Below the pieces are notes generated by a model. That model did not search any database. It saw only the letters and a list, made by a program, of their open reading frames with translations, and had not been told where the DNA came from. This document shows positions 18,799 to 28,760 of a stretch of 64,000 nucleotides of DNA, in pieces. Position 1 is the stretch's first letter. Each line of letters begins with the position of its first letter. This stretch comes from Rhodothermus sp. (GTDB taxonomy: Bacteria > Bacteroidota > Rhodothermia > Rhodothermales > Rhodothermaceae), in contig JAUZRN010000002.1 of assembly GCA_030950375.1 (NCBI GenBank), positions 1-64,000 on the forward strand, in the 5' to 3' direction. The position numbers and the translations under genes are program-made.

Positions 18799-20385
18799 AT
18801 GATTACAACGCTGGATTACGTCGTTATCGGAGTCTACTTTGCCGGGCTGATTCTGTTGTCATACGTTATCGGACGGCGTTTCCAGGGACGAGCGGACTAT
18901 TTTCTGGGAGGGCGTCGAATGCCTGCCTGGGCGATTGGTTTTTCCATTATTGCTACGCAGGCCAGTGTAATTAGTATGATCAGCGCGCCGGCGTTTGTGG
19001 CGCTGCGGGCAGGAGGAGGCCTCCAGTGGTTGCAGTACGAATTCGCGGTGCCCCTGGCCATGATCCCGGTGGCGGCCATACTGGCACGGACGTTTCATCG
19101 CGCGGGCATTATCACCGTCTATGAATATCTTGAACGACGTTTTGGTGTAGCTACCCGCCTGTTGTTCAGCTTGATTTTTCAGCTCAGCCGTAGTCTAGCC
19201 ACCGGCGTGGCCATTTATGCGGCGGCCATTCTACTCTCGACGATGCTCGAGACATCGCTGCCGGTTTCGATCTTGCTGGTCGGTGGTATCTGTCTGCTCT
19301 ATACCACGATGGGAGGGATTGCTGCCGATATCTGGAGCGATGTTATCCAGCTCTTTGTGCTATGGGCCGGCATTTTCATTGTGCTGGCATATGCGGTCAA
19401 GGTAGGCGGTGGTTGGGATCAGCTGCTGGCGCATGTGCCGGCCGATCGGTTGCAGGCGATGGATCTGACGGCGCACGGGCTGGGCGACGGCGCCACGTTT
19501 GGCTTCTGGCCTATGCTGCTGGGTGGCCTGTTTCTGTATACTTCATACTACGGTTGCGATCAGAGTCAGATTCAACGCGTACTTTCGACGCCGGACGAAG
19601 ATACCGTTCGGCGCACACTTTTTATGAACGGGATTGGACGTTTCCCGCTGGTGCTTTCATATATCCTGGTGGGGCTGCTCTTTGCCGGCTTTGTGCAGGC
19701 CGTTCCTTCGTTTACCGCCACCATTCCAGCTGATCATCCAGACTACATGATTCCCCTCTTTATCAAACACTATGTACCGCCGGGTATTACGGGCATTTTG
19801 CTGGCGGCCATGTTTGCGGCCGTGATGTCGAGCATCGACTCGGCCTTCAATGCGCTGGCAGCTACCACGGTGCAGGATGTCTATGCGCGCTACGTGCGTC
19901 CCCAGGCCAGCGATCGGCATTACCTGAGAGTTTCTCGGTGGCTTACCGTCGGGTGGGGTGTGATCTGCACTGCGTTTGCATTTCTGGCAGGCCGGGTGGC
20001 TCCGACCGTGATTGAAGGCATCAACAAGATCGGGTCGGTCTTTTACGGACCCATTCTGGCTGCTTTTCTACTGGCCATTCTGAGCCGACGGGCTACCGGT
20101 GCAGGGGTGATTGCCGGACTGCTGGCCGGTGTGGGAGTCAACCTGGTGCTCTGGCTACGCTTTGAGGCGGAGGTCTCCTGGCTCTGGTGGAATGTAGCGG
20201 GATGTCTGACAACGCTTACGGTTGCCTGGCTTTTCCGGGGGCAGCATCCGGTCGTTACCGATGACATACACTGGGGGCGCCAACTGGGCCAAGAATTATG
20301 GAGGCATCGCTGGCTTTACGGAGGGCTGGTGCTGTATTTCGGGCTCATCGTGCTGGTTTCGGCGCTGCTGGGCCGCATTGTGTAA
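18799..20385 (+). CDS. Sodium:solute symporter (SSS family), second copy
   Basis: A 528-residue SSS transporter, clearly diverged from the one at 15.9 kb. It has the ATQASVISMISAPAF first core helix, GGIAADIWSDVIQLFVLW, a YYGCDQSQIQRVLST segment and the Na2-site helix AAVMSSIDSAFNALAATTVQDVY. About 13 membrane helices are predicted. The GCDQSQIQR motif is closer to the anion/vitamin/sugar-acid branch of the family than to SGLT. The substrate is not determined. It ends 20 bp from the convergent helix-turn-helix gene with no obvious terminator hairpin between. Confidence 0.92.
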   Translation: MITTLDYVVIGVYFAGLILLSYVIGRRFQGRADYFLGGRRMPAWAIGFSIIATQASVISMISAPAFVALRAGGGLQWLQYEFAVPLAMIPVAAILARTFHRAGIITVYEYLERRFGVATRLLFSLIFQLSRSLATGVAIYAAAILLSTMLETSLPVSILLVGGICLLYTTMGGIAADIWSDVIQLFVLWAGIFIVLAYAVKVGGGWDQLLAHVPADRLQAMDLTAHGLGDGATFGFWPMLLGGLFLYTSYYGCDQSQIQRVLSTPDEDTVRRTLFMNGIGRFPLVLSYILVGLLFAGFVQAVPSFTATIPADHPDYMIPLFIKHYVPPGITGILLAAMFAAVMSSIDSAFNALAATTVQDVYARYVRPQASDRHYLRVSRWLTVGWGVICTAFAFLAGRVAPTVIEGINKIGSVFYGPILAAFLLAILSRRATGAGVIAGLLAGVGVNLVLWLRFEAEVSWLWWNVAGCLTTLTVAWLFRGQHPVVTDDIHWGRQLGQELWRHRWLYGGLVLYFGLIVLVSALLGRIV

Positions 20386-20405
20386 AATCCGGTCTGACCA
20401 GCCTG

Positions 20406-20777
20406 TCAGAAGGTCCGGGTTGCTTCACGCTGGAGGGCTTCATAGGCCAGACGGGCCAGGCCGCCGGCGATGTGCACGGTGCGCTCCGAAGGTTCTGTCT
20501 GCTCCAGCCGTTCTTTGATGGCCTTTGTTGAAGCCCGGAGCAGGTTTCGGGTAGCCGCCCGCGACCGTCCGAGAAAGCGGGCGATCTCATCCACCGACCG
20601 GTGGTGTTCGGCTTCCAGCACCACCGCATAGGCTGCTTCCATCAGGCTGGGCAACCAGGTCAGCCGTTTGCGCTCGATCAGACCACGTGGGCCACCTGCC
20701 AGTTCGATGGCTTTGAGAAAGACCTGAAGCGCCCGATGATCCAGGTCAACCGGTTGGGGAGGAAGCTCGACGGGCAT
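20406..20777 (-). CDS. Small helix-turn-helix protein, near-KaiC regulatory domain type
   Basis: A 123-residue protein with a helix-turn-helix at about residues 59-83 (HRSVDEIARFLGRSRAATRNLLRAS), preceded by the helical LIERKRLTWLPSLMEAAYAVV. The neighbourhood and architecture match my memory of the TIGR03879 'near_KaiC_dom' family, small putative regulators found next to single-domain KaiC proteins. Here the KaiC-like gene ends only 2 bp upstream of this ATG, so the pair is co-transcribed and very likely co-translated. DNA binding is inferred from the fold; no target operator was identified. The family call needs a profile search. Confidence 0.72.
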   Translation of the reverse strand: MPVELPPQPVDLDHRALQVFLKAIELAGGPRGLIERKRLTWLPSLMEAAYAVVLEAEHHRSVDEIARFLGRSRAATRNLLRASTKAIKERLEQTEPSERTVHIAGGLARLAYEALQREATRTF

Positions 20778-20779
20778 GG

Positions 20780-21673
20780 CTACGCCTGGTAGGTGGGTTC
20801 GACCGCTGTGGTTTGATGGAGGGCCTGCAGGCGGGGACCAACACGAACGAGGCCTGTCGACGTAATTTCCAGCAGATGGGTGCTGGTGTCATGTCCGCAC
20901 AGGCGGCAGCCGTCGATGCGGAACAGCCGGACAGTCTCACCGATGGGCACGTGGTAGAGGCGAGCCTGCTGAGGGCTGGTAATGGGTTGTTTGGCCAGTA
21001 CCAGCGTGCCGTCGAGGATATGCCCTACCGCATAGCCCCCGGCCGCTTCTGCTGTGAGCAGCTCGTGACCACTGCGCTTCTGCGAAACAAGCAGGGCCGT
21101 CTGGTGCCATTTTTTGAGAAACGTGAAGATCGGTCGCACCACGTCACGGGCCAGCATTTCGCGGGCTTCGTAGAAACCGGTGATCGCGTCGATCACTACA
21201 GCCTGTACGTGGTAGGTTTGGATGGCATGGGCCAGCGTGTTGAGCAGCGTGGGTAGGTCCCGGATCAGCACGGGGTGTGTGGCCGCGTCGATCAGCACGA
21301 TACGATCTTCCAGGGCAGACCAGTCGGCGCCCATGGCGGCCGCCCGCGTACGCAGTCCCATAGCCACAAAGGGAGCCGGGTTCTCTGTGCTCAAAAACAG
21401 GCAGGTCGAACCGCGCCGTGCCTGTTCCACAGCAAATTGCTCGACCAGTAGGCTCTTGCCGGTATCGGCCACCCCGGTTACCTGCAGGATGGCATAGCGG
21501 GGGATTCCACCCAGAGGCTTTTGTACCGGACGGCCGTTCTGCCAGACCGTTGTGAAAAACAGCGTGTCCAGGCCTTCGATACCCGTGGGGACACCTTCCA
21601 GTCCGGGGGCCGCAGCCGCCGCATGGCGCAGCGTCACCACCGCTTCTACCAGCGGTCCGGTAGATCCTGCCAT
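20780..21673 (-). CDS. Single-domain KaiC-like RecA-fold ATPase, thermophile type
   Basis: A 297-residue protein with one KaiC/RecA domain, not the two of the circadian clock protein. The core starts at GVPTGIEGLDTLFF. Walker A is GVADTGKS (67-74), Walker B is AVVIDAIT (158-165), and KRSGHELLTAEAAGGYAVGHILDGTLVL follows. A small C-terminal knuckle, FRIDGCRLCGHDTSTHLLEI, carries a CxxC pair that may bind metal. It most resembles the families I recall as thermo_KaiC (TIGR03877/03878), reported only from thermophiles. It lies between bpsA and the small HTH gene. Its ATG directly abuts the T-run of a terminator-like hairpin with no Shine-Dalgarno sequence, so its expression is unusual. Confidence 0.82.
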   Translation of the reverse strand: MAGSTGPLVEAVVTLRHAAAAAPGLEGVPTGIEGLDTLFFTTVWQNGRPVQKPLGGIPRYAILQVTGVADTGKSLLVEQFAVEQARRGSTCLFLSTENPAPFVAMGLRTRAAAMGADWSALEDRIVLIDAATHPVLIRDLPTLLNTLAHAIQTYHVQAVVIDAITGFYEAREMLARDVVRPIFTFLKKWHQTALLVSQKRSGHELLTAEAAGGYAVGHILDGTLVLAKQPITSPQQARLYHVPIGETVRLFRIDGCRLCGHDTSTHLLEITSTGLVRVGPRLQALHQTTAVEPTYQA

Positions 21674-21707
21674 AAAAAACTACCGGCTGTTTCAGACCAG
21701 CCGGTAG
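21674..21707 (-). terminator. Terminator-like hairpin abutting the KaiC-like start codon
   Basis: A perfect 10-bp inverted repeat (CTACCGGCTG at 21680-21689, CAGCCGGTAG at 21698-21707, 8-nt loop) is followed on the minus strand by six T residues (21679-21674), and the very next base begins the ATG of the KaiC-like gene. It has full terminator form for bpsA. Its position leaves no space for a ribosome site, so it could instead act as a read-through attenuator or translational block. Confidence 0.85.
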
Positions 21708-21765
21708 CTTCCAACGCTGGGCGGCACGAATCGCTTCAGTCCGTACGTAATGGTTCTGTAATACG

Positions 21766-22848
21766 TTAGGTGGTGGCTGCTTCGGCGTCGCTGAAGATGT
21801 CGCCCTCGACGGCCGTATTGTCCAGGGCCGGGGTGCGTAGGAGCTCAATGCGATGCAAGGCCGAGTAGTACCAGGCGCGTTCAGGCAAACTGTGAGTGGG
21901 CAGCCATTCCCATGAACGCATCGATTCGATGTATCCCCAGTTGACGTAGGCGCTGAAGTCGTCGATGAGATCCGTCAGTACAGCGCCATGGTCCAGCAAA
22001 AAGCGCTGAATTTGCGCCCACTTTTCGTAGCTGGACTCGACGTGCGTAAGCCCGAAATAGCCAGCTCCTCCGGGACCACGCAGCGCCAGAAGTCCGCGTT
22101 CGATCGTGGTTTTAAACCCGAGGAAGCTTTCGGTGGGATCGGTCAGGAAAGTATCGAAACGACGCAGCCACGCTGTGGGCAGAGGCTCACGCAGGTCGTA
22201 GCGAACCGCTTCAAGTCGATCAAGTCCTTCCTGTCGGGCTACTTCGTTGATAAACTGGATCAGGCGTTCGTCAATATCGATGGCCAGAATGTGAGCCGGG
22301 GCGCCGGTCAGAGCCGCCGCAATACTCATAAGGTCGTCGTCACCCAGCACAATAACCGATTTGCCTTCCAGGTCACCGCGATGCCAGGCAAAAGCGATCC
22401 GAGAAAGCGTGGTGGCATCGGTAACAAATCCCTGGTCATAGGCCTGAATCGCCTCCGGGCGGTGCCGCGCGATCTCCGCAAAGCGTTCAGCAACGCCTTC
22501 CGGAAGTGTGCGGTAATCGACGCCACGTCCTTCACAATGGCCACAGGTGGCTTCGCGTAGGGGGGCTACGCCCAGGGCCTGAGCCAGCGCCTGGCCGCTT
22601 TCGGTCAGGCGCAGGGCGCCGTCATGGGCTCTTAGCAGCCCTGCCTTGATCAGCTGGTGCCAGAAGGTGCTGAGCGCACGTAACGGTACGTGGCTTAGCC
22701 GGATGGCTTCCCATAGATTGTCGGTCGTCAGCAGAGCTGCCAGCGCACGCTCCGCATCCCGCAGGGTAAAAGGAACCGACGCCGCCTGACGCGTCTGGTC
22801 GTAAAGGTGCCGTAGGTCCTGGTAGGCTTCCTGAAACGTTAGGGACAT
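21766..22848 (-). CDS. bpsA: N(4)-bis(aminopropyl)spermidine synthase (branched polyamine synthase, DUF43)
   Basis: A 360-residue aminopropyltransferase of the DUF43/BpsA family, which adds aminopropyl groups from decarboxylated S-adenosylmethionine to spermidine to form branched polyamines that stabilise nucleic acids at high temperature. The N-terminal 95 residues form a winged-helix-like domain, followed by CGHCEGRG (102-109). The catalytic Rossmann part shows the GDDDL motif (159-163), DIDERL (181-186), YDLREPLP and DPTES (227-231). I chose the ATG at 22848, preceded by GGAG at 6-nt spacing, over an in-frame GTG 12 bp upstream. The KaiC-like and HTH genes lie downstream on the same strand. 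Confidence 0.88.
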   Translation of the reverse strand: MSLTFQEAYQDLRHLYDQTRQAASVPFTLRDAERALAALLTTDNLWEAIRLSHVPLRALSTFWHQLIKAGLLRAHDGALRLTESGQALAQALGVAPLREATCGHCEGRGVDYRTLPEGVAERFAEIARHRPEAIQAYDQGFVTDATTLSRIAFAWHRGDLEGKSVIVLGDDDLMSIAAALTGAPAHILAIDIDERLIQFINEVARQEGLDRLEAVRYDLREPLPTAWLRRFDTFLTDPTESFLGFKTTIERGLLALRGPGGAGYFGLTHVESSYEKWAQIQRFLLDHGAVLTDLIDDFSAYVNWGYIESMRSWEWLPTHSLPERAWYYSALHRIELLRTPALDNTAVEGDIFSDAEAATT

Positions 22849-23067
22849 GGGTTGCTCCACGGTTGATCACCTGCATATCGACGTAACAAGCTAAAAGAGC
22901 CACTCGCAGGATGCAACCAGTTAGGCGAATTTTGATCAAGGACCGGAAAACACCTGTGGGAAGACGGGTACCTGGCGGTGAAGCTGTTCACGTTGCAGGA
23001 AAATGCTTTTTTATTGGCTTGACTTTTTGTATTTTCAAAAAAAGTTCTAAAAAACTATACGATTCGA

Positions 23068-23532
23068 ATGCTTCGAGTGCCTCTGGTATTGCTTCTTCTG
23101 CTTGGTGCAGGCGGATGTAAGCGAATCGCGTCGATGGAACAACAATCTATGCCTCCAGGTCCCGAATCGGCCATTCCACCGGGACATATCCGGATCAGTG
23201 GTACGGTAGTCCAGGTGATGGCACCGGACACTGCCCGGGCGAGCGGCATCTGTGCCAGGTATGCCTGTAGGGCTCAGGTCCAGGTCGATTCTGTGTTAGG
23301 CTATGGTAGTGGCGTAACGGTAACCCTGACGGCCGGCGAAATGATATCGGTCTATTTTCCGTTTACGCTGGAGCCTACCCGGCAGGTACGTCCTGAGTTG
23401 CAGGTAGATCTTCCGGGATTGCAACTCGGCGATCGTTTTCGGGCAGATTTAGCGGTACAAGGGCCAGGTCCGGGAGGAGGCGAAGTCACGTTTGTGGTGT
23501 ACCACTATCACGTGCGACCCAAACAAAACTAA
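23068..23532 (+). CDS. Putative lipoprotein of unknown function
   Basis: No family recognised. The 154-residue product starts with a short signal peptide ending in a lipobox-like LGAGGC (C17 as lipid anchor). The mature part is a small beta-rich domain (IRISGTVVQVMAPDTA…CRAQVQVDSVLGYGSGVTVTLTAGEMISVYFPF) that could be an OB-type fold. The upstream region is strongly AT-rich (23010-23065) and probably contains the promoter. It lies 13 bp before the start of the BNR-repeat protein, so the two are likely co-transcribed and both exported. Confidence 0.65.
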   Translation: MLRVPLVLLLLLGAGGCKRIASMEQQSMPPGPESAIPPGHIRISGTVVQVMAPDTARASGICARYACRAQVQVDSVLGYGSGVTVTLTAGEMISVYFPFTLEPTRQVRPELQVDLPGLQLGDRFRADLAVQGPGPGGGEVTFVVYHYHVRPKQN

Positions 23533-23545
23533 AGCACTGGATATC

Positions 23546-26302
23546 ATGCAACGGTTCAGCTACTGGGGGCTTGTCGCGGTAGGGCTATTCTGGGCGATCG
23601 GGTTCAGCGGGAAAGTGCTTCAGCAGCCTGAGGTGCCGCCGCCCGTTTCCGCAACCATTCAGGCCAATGAAGATCCGGATGCCCGAGCGCGCTGGGAGTG
23701 GCTTCGACTGCGCAGCCCGATTACTGGCCAGATTCCTCGCAATATCCGGGCCCGCGAGTTACGTTTTGCCGCTACGTTACCGATACGGGCCGAATGGGTC
23801 AACAAGCAGGATCCGCTGAGCGCATGGGAGCATCAGGGCCCTTATAATCTGGGTGGACGCACCCGTGCCCTGGCGCTGGACGTCACCGATGAAAATATCA
23901 TACTGGCGGGAGGCGTTTCGGGAGGGATGTGGCGCTCCGACGATGGGGGAAGGACCTGGACAAAGACCACCCGAGCCGACCAGCTGCATAGCGTAACCAC
24001 CCTGGTGCAGGATACGCGGCCTGGCAAAACGCATATCTGGTATTTTGGAACAGGAGAATATCGAGGGAACTCGGCTTCCAGGGGACAGGCATTTTTTCTG
24101 GGGGATGGCATTTACAAATCGACAGATGGAGGACATAGCTGGACGCCACTTCCCGCAACGGTCTCTGGTACGCCCCACGCTTTTGAGAGCTTCTTTGATA
24201 TTGTATGGCGGCTGGCTATTGATGCTTCTAATCTGACAGAAGATGAAGTGTATGCCGCTACGTATGGGGGCATCTTTCGAAGTGTTGATGGCGGCACGAC
24301 ATGGACGCCCGTGCTTTTCAGTCAGGGTAGTCCCTGGTCGGCCTATACGGATGTGGTGATCACCTCAACCGGTGTGGTGTACGCGGCCTTAAGCGATGAG
24401 GGAGACAGACGAGGTCTGTGGCGTTCGGTCGACGGCATGAACTGGGTTTCGATCACCCCGGCCGGTTGGCCTACGAACTATCGGCGCATTGTCATTGGCA
24501 TTGCGCCATCCAATGAAAATGAAGTGTATTTTCTGGCCTACACACCCGGGCATGGGGTCAGCGACCACAGCCTCTGGAAGTACACGTATCTGTCGGGCGA
24601 TGGTACCGGAAACGGTGGCCAGTGGGAAGACCTCTCGCATCTGCTTCCCGATGAAGGGAGCCTGACCGGTAGCTTTGACACCCAGGGGGGGTATGACATG
24701 GTCGTGGCCGTCAAGCCAGACGATCCACGCACCCTCATTCTGGGAGATATCAACCTGTATCGCCTCTATCTGGGGGATTCCGACACAACGCTGACACGGA
24801 TTGGAGGCTACCAACATAAAGATACCTATCGACGCTATCCTGTGCACCACCCGGACCAACATGCAGTGGTCTTTTATCCTTCCAATCCCAATCGGATGCT
24901 TTCAGCACATGACGGAGGAATCTCGCGCACCAACAATGTGATGGCCTCCAGTGTGACCTGGTTCTGGCTGAATAATGGATATCTGACCACCCAGTTCTAT
25001 ACCCTCTGCTTCGATGAGGCCACGCCAGATGACCTGTATTTACTGGGAGGGATGCAAGATAATGGGACGTGGGGGACCTTTTCGGCCAGTGGGACCGTGG
25101 CCTGGATTGAACTCCTGAGTGGAGACGGTGCTTACTGTGCAATCAGCCCTGGAAGAACCTATTTCTATGCCTCAACCCAAAATGGGGCGACCTACCTGCT
25201 GCAGTTGGATGATTTGCTGCAGTTCCAGAACTGGACGCGCATCGATCCAGCTGGCGCCAGTGGACATCTTTTTATCAACCCCTTCACGCTGGATCCCAAC
25301 AACCCCTCCCGGATGTACTATCCGGCGGGCACAACGCTCTGGCGTAACGATAGCCTTACGAACAAGCTCAACGATCCTACACAGAATCGGCAGGATCCCG
25401 ACAGCAAGAACTGGACCCAGGTTGATATGCTGCCCGGGCATACGATTTCAGCCATTGCTGTTGCTTCCGCGCGTCCACCGAACCGCGTCTATTATGGCAC
25501 CACCAAGGGGAAGCTGATTCGACTGGATAGTGCTCATACGTCCAATCCGCTGCGCACGGACGTTACCGGTCCGGACTTTCCGCAGGATGCTTATGTCAGT
25601 AGTATTGCGGTGCATCCGGAAGATGGAGATAAGGTGCTGGTGGCCTTTTCGAATTATGAAGTGCTGAGCATCTGGTATACCGAAGATGGGGGGACGACGT
25701 GGACCCCGGTCAGCGGCAATCTGGAAGAAAATCCCGATGGCTCAGGGAGTGGACCGTCGGTGCGATGGGTAGATATGCTACCGTTATCTAATGGCCAAAC
25801 GCTGTATTTTGCGGCGACCAGTACCGGGCTGTATCGAGCCGACAATCTGGATGGGATGGCAACGACGTGGGTCCAGGAAGGGGCAACCTCTATCGGAAAC
25901 GTGGTGGTCGACATGGTCCGGAGCCGTCCTGCCGATGGCCTGGTAGTAGCTGCCACGCATGGGAACGGCGTTTATGTCGCACGTGCAGTAGTCACCGACG
26001 TAGAGCCCTCAACGCCAACGGTATGGTCTTTTGCCCTGCATCCGCCCTATCCCAATCCTTTTACCGAGACGACGGTGCTGGCTTATCAGTTGGATGAGCC
26101 GGCCCAGGTGGAGTTAGACGTACTGGATATCCAGGGGCGACGGGTGGCCACCTTGGTGCGTCAACAACAGCACGCCGGCTTCTATGAGGTGCGCTGGAAT
26201 GGACGTGATGCCCTGGGGCATCCTGTAGCCAGTGGTGTTTACTTCTTTCAATTGCGTGCGAACGCACGGGTTACGGTGCAGCAGGGGGTGCTGGTACGCT
26301 GA
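23546..26302 (+). CDS. Large secreted BNR/sortilin-repeat protein with type IX sorting-like C-terminus
   Basis: A 918-residue exported protein. The ATG at 23546 is preferred over an in-frame ATG 54 bp upstream because it gives a proper signal peptide (MQRFSYWGLVAVGLFWAIGFSG). The body carries repeated Asp-box (BNR/VPS10-like) motifs: SDDGGRTWT, STDGGHSWTP, SVDGGTTWTP, SVDGMNWV and TEDGGTTWTP, the mark of multi-bladed propellers found in sialidase-fold and glycan-binding proteins. The last 90 residues (PPYPNPFTETTVLAYQL… DIQGRRVATLV…SGVYFFQLRA) form a typical Por/type IX sorting or FlgD-like domain. A glycoside hydrolase activity cannot be claimed; no catalytic set was identified. A strong terminator follows. 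Confidence 0.82.
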   Translation: MQRFSYWGLVAVGLFWAIGFSGKVLQQPEVPPPVSATIQANEDPDARARWEWLRLRSPITGQIPRNIRARELRFAATLPIRAEWVNKQDPLSAWEHQGPYNLGGRTRALALDVTDENIILAGGVSGGMWRSDDGGRTWTKTTRADQLHSVTTLVQDTRPGKTHIWYFGTGEYRGNSASRGQAFFLGDGIYKSTDGGHSWTPLPATVSGTPHAFESFFDIVWRLAIDASNLTEDEVYAATYGGIFRSVDGGTTWTPVLFSQGSPWSAYTDVVITSTGVVYAALSDEGDRRGLWRSVDGMNWVSITPAGWPTNYRRIVIGIAPSNENEVYFLAYTPGHGVSDHSLWKYTYLSGDGTGNGGQWEDLSHLLPDEGSLTGSFDTQGGYDMVVAVKPDDPRTLILGDINLYRLYLGDSDTTLTRIGGYQHKDTYRRYPVHHPDQHAVVFYPSNPNRMLSAHDGGISRTNNVMASSVTWFWLNNGYLTTQFYTLCFDEATPDDLYLLGGMQDNGTWGTFSASGTVAWIELLSGDGAYCAISPGRTYFYASTQNGATYLLQLDDLLQFQNWTRIDPAGASGHLFINPFTLDPNNPSRMYYPAGTTLWRNDSLTNKLNDPTQNRQDPDSKNWTQVDMLPGHTISAIAVASARPPNRVYYGTTKGKLIRLDSAHTSNPLRTDVTGPDFPQDAYVSSIAVHPEDGDKVLVAFSNYEVLSIWYTEDGGTTWTPVSGNLEENPDGSGSGPSVRWVDMLPLSNGQTLYFAATSTGLYRADNLDGMATTWVQEGATSIGNVVVDMVRSRPADGLVVAATHGNGVYVARAVVTDVEPSTPTVWSFALHPPYPNPFTETTVLAYQLDEPAQVELDVLDIQGRRVATLVRQQQHAGFYEVRWNGRDALGHPVASGVYFFQLRANARVTVQQGVLVR

Positions 26303-26326
26303 GCTTTGCCTTTTCCGTTTTTTCAG

Positions 26327-26359
26327 GATGCGCCCTGGCTCGGGGCGCATCTTTTTTTT
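26327..26359 (+). terminator. Rho-independent terminator after the BNR protein
   Basis: A perfect 9-bp stem GATGCGCCC / GGGCGCATC (26327-26335 and 26343-26351) is followed by eight T residues. It is 25 bp after the BNR-protein stop, on the plus strand. Confidence 0.93.
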
Positions 26360-26438
26360 CCAAAAATCGTGCTGTATTAACCAATGGCTGTTGTATACTG
26401 TGCTGCGCACAGGTTTATTGCACGCGAAGGATCAAAGC

Positions 26439-27494
26439 ATGAAGATGAAAGCCCTGGCAAAAATACAGGCAGCTCCCGGGCTGGAACTGATCGAAACCGA
26501 GGTGCCCCGGCCGGGACCGCGCGACGTGTTGATTCGGGTAACGGCTGCTTCGATCTGTGGTACCGACGTGCATATTTACCGGTGGGATGCCTGGAGTCAG
26601 CACCGCATTCGGCCACCGTTGATTCTGGGGCATGAGTTTGCGGGAGAGATTGTTGCGGTAGGTGAGGCCGTGGAGGACCTGGAGGTGGGACAGCCGGTAT
26701 CGGCTGAGGGACACATAGTGGACCACACCTGTGCGGCCTGTCGAGCCGGTCAACCGCATCTGTGTCGGAATGCCCGGGTGATTGGCATCGACCGTCCCGG
26801 TGCGTTTGCCGAATACGTATGCGTGCCGGCCGAAAACGTCTGGGTCAATGCGCCAGACGTACCTCCGGAGATTGCAGCTTTGCAGGATCCATTCGGTAAT
26901 GCCGTGCATGCGGTTTACACGTTTGATCTGGCTGGCCGCTCGGTACTGGTCAGCGGATGCGGTCCGATCGGGTTGATGGCCATTCCCGTAGCCCGGGTAG
27001 CAGGAGCCCGAATCATTATTGCTACTGACCTGAACGAACAGCGGTTGGCACTGGCCAGGCGCATGGGAGCCGATGTAACGCTGAACCCCCAACAGGAGGA
27101 GGTGGTAGCCCGGGTACAGGAGCTGACCGGAGGGGACGGGGTGGATGTAGTGCTGGAGATGAGTGGGGCGCCTGCGGCCATTCGTGCTGCGCTGGAAGCG
27201 CTTCGACCCGGAGGACAGGTAGCTGCCCTTGGGCTGACCGGCGATGCGATCACGCTTGATTGGAATGAACTGGTGGTCATCAAAGGCGCAACTGTGCAGG
27301 GCATTTACGGCCGCCGTATCTGGGACACCTGGCATCGCATGCGGGCGCTGCTGCAAACCGGTGCCGTAGACCTCAGCCCGCTTATCACCCACCGACTTCC
27401 GCTGGAGGCGTACGAGCAGGCTTTCCAGCTCCTGATGCATCCCGGCGACGAAGTAGTAGCCAAAATCATGCTGTATCCCAACGACATGGATTGA
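26439..27494 (+). CDS. tdh: L-threonine 3-dehydrogenase (zinc-type)
   Basis: A 351-residue zinc medium-chain dehydrogenase oxidising threonine to 2-amino-3-ketobutyrate with NAD. The identity is supported by the following kbl gene, whose product uses that intermediate. Catalytic zinc residues include C40 (SICGTD) and H65-E66 (LGHEFAGE). The NAD-binding motif is GCGPIG. In the structural zinc lobe (GHIVDHTCAACRAGQPHLC) the usual first Cys is Asp (D95), while C98, C101 and C109 remain, so this site may be altered but is not lost. The ATG at 26439 has an upstream AAGGA ribosome site; the frame is open further upstream but without homology. Confidence 0.93.
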   Translation: MKMKALAKIQAAPGLELIETEVPRPGPRDVLIRVTAASICGTDVHIYRWDAWSQHRIRPPLILGHEFAGEIVAVGEAVEDLEVGQPVSAEGHIVDHTCAACRAGQPHLCRNARVIGIDRPGAFAEYVCVPAENVWVNAPDVPPEIAALQDPFGNAVHAVYTFDLAGRSVLVSGCGPIGLMAIPVARVAGARIIIATDLNEQRLALARRMGADVTLNPQQEEVVARVQELTGGDGVDVVLEMSGAPAAIRAALEALRPGGQVAALGLTGDAITLDWNELVVIKGATVQGIYGRRIWDTWHRMRALLQTGAVDLSPLITHRLPLEAYEQAFQLLMHPGDEVVAKIMLYPNDMD

Positions 27495-27551
27495 AGTAGC
27501 GAAACCTGTTATCTTTTACAGGGAACGTGTTAAATCTAACCCGGCAGCATC

Positions 27552-28739
<1,188 letters not shown>

Positions 28740-28760
28740 AGTTCGTAATACGCACATAGC

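Noticed and set aside
20780-21673. Calling the RecA-fold protein a circadian clock KaiC
   Set aside because: It has one ATPase domain, not two, and no kaiA or kaiB is nearby, so a clock role is not supported.
23546-26302. Calling the BNR-repeat protein a sialidase or xyloglucanase
   Set aside because: Asp-box repeats define the propeller fold, but I could not identify a catalytic residue set, so no enzyme activity is assigned.
26415-27440. A 341-codon minus-strand frame opposite tdh
   Set aside because: It is a shadow of the dehydrogenase frame with no family motif or ribosome site.
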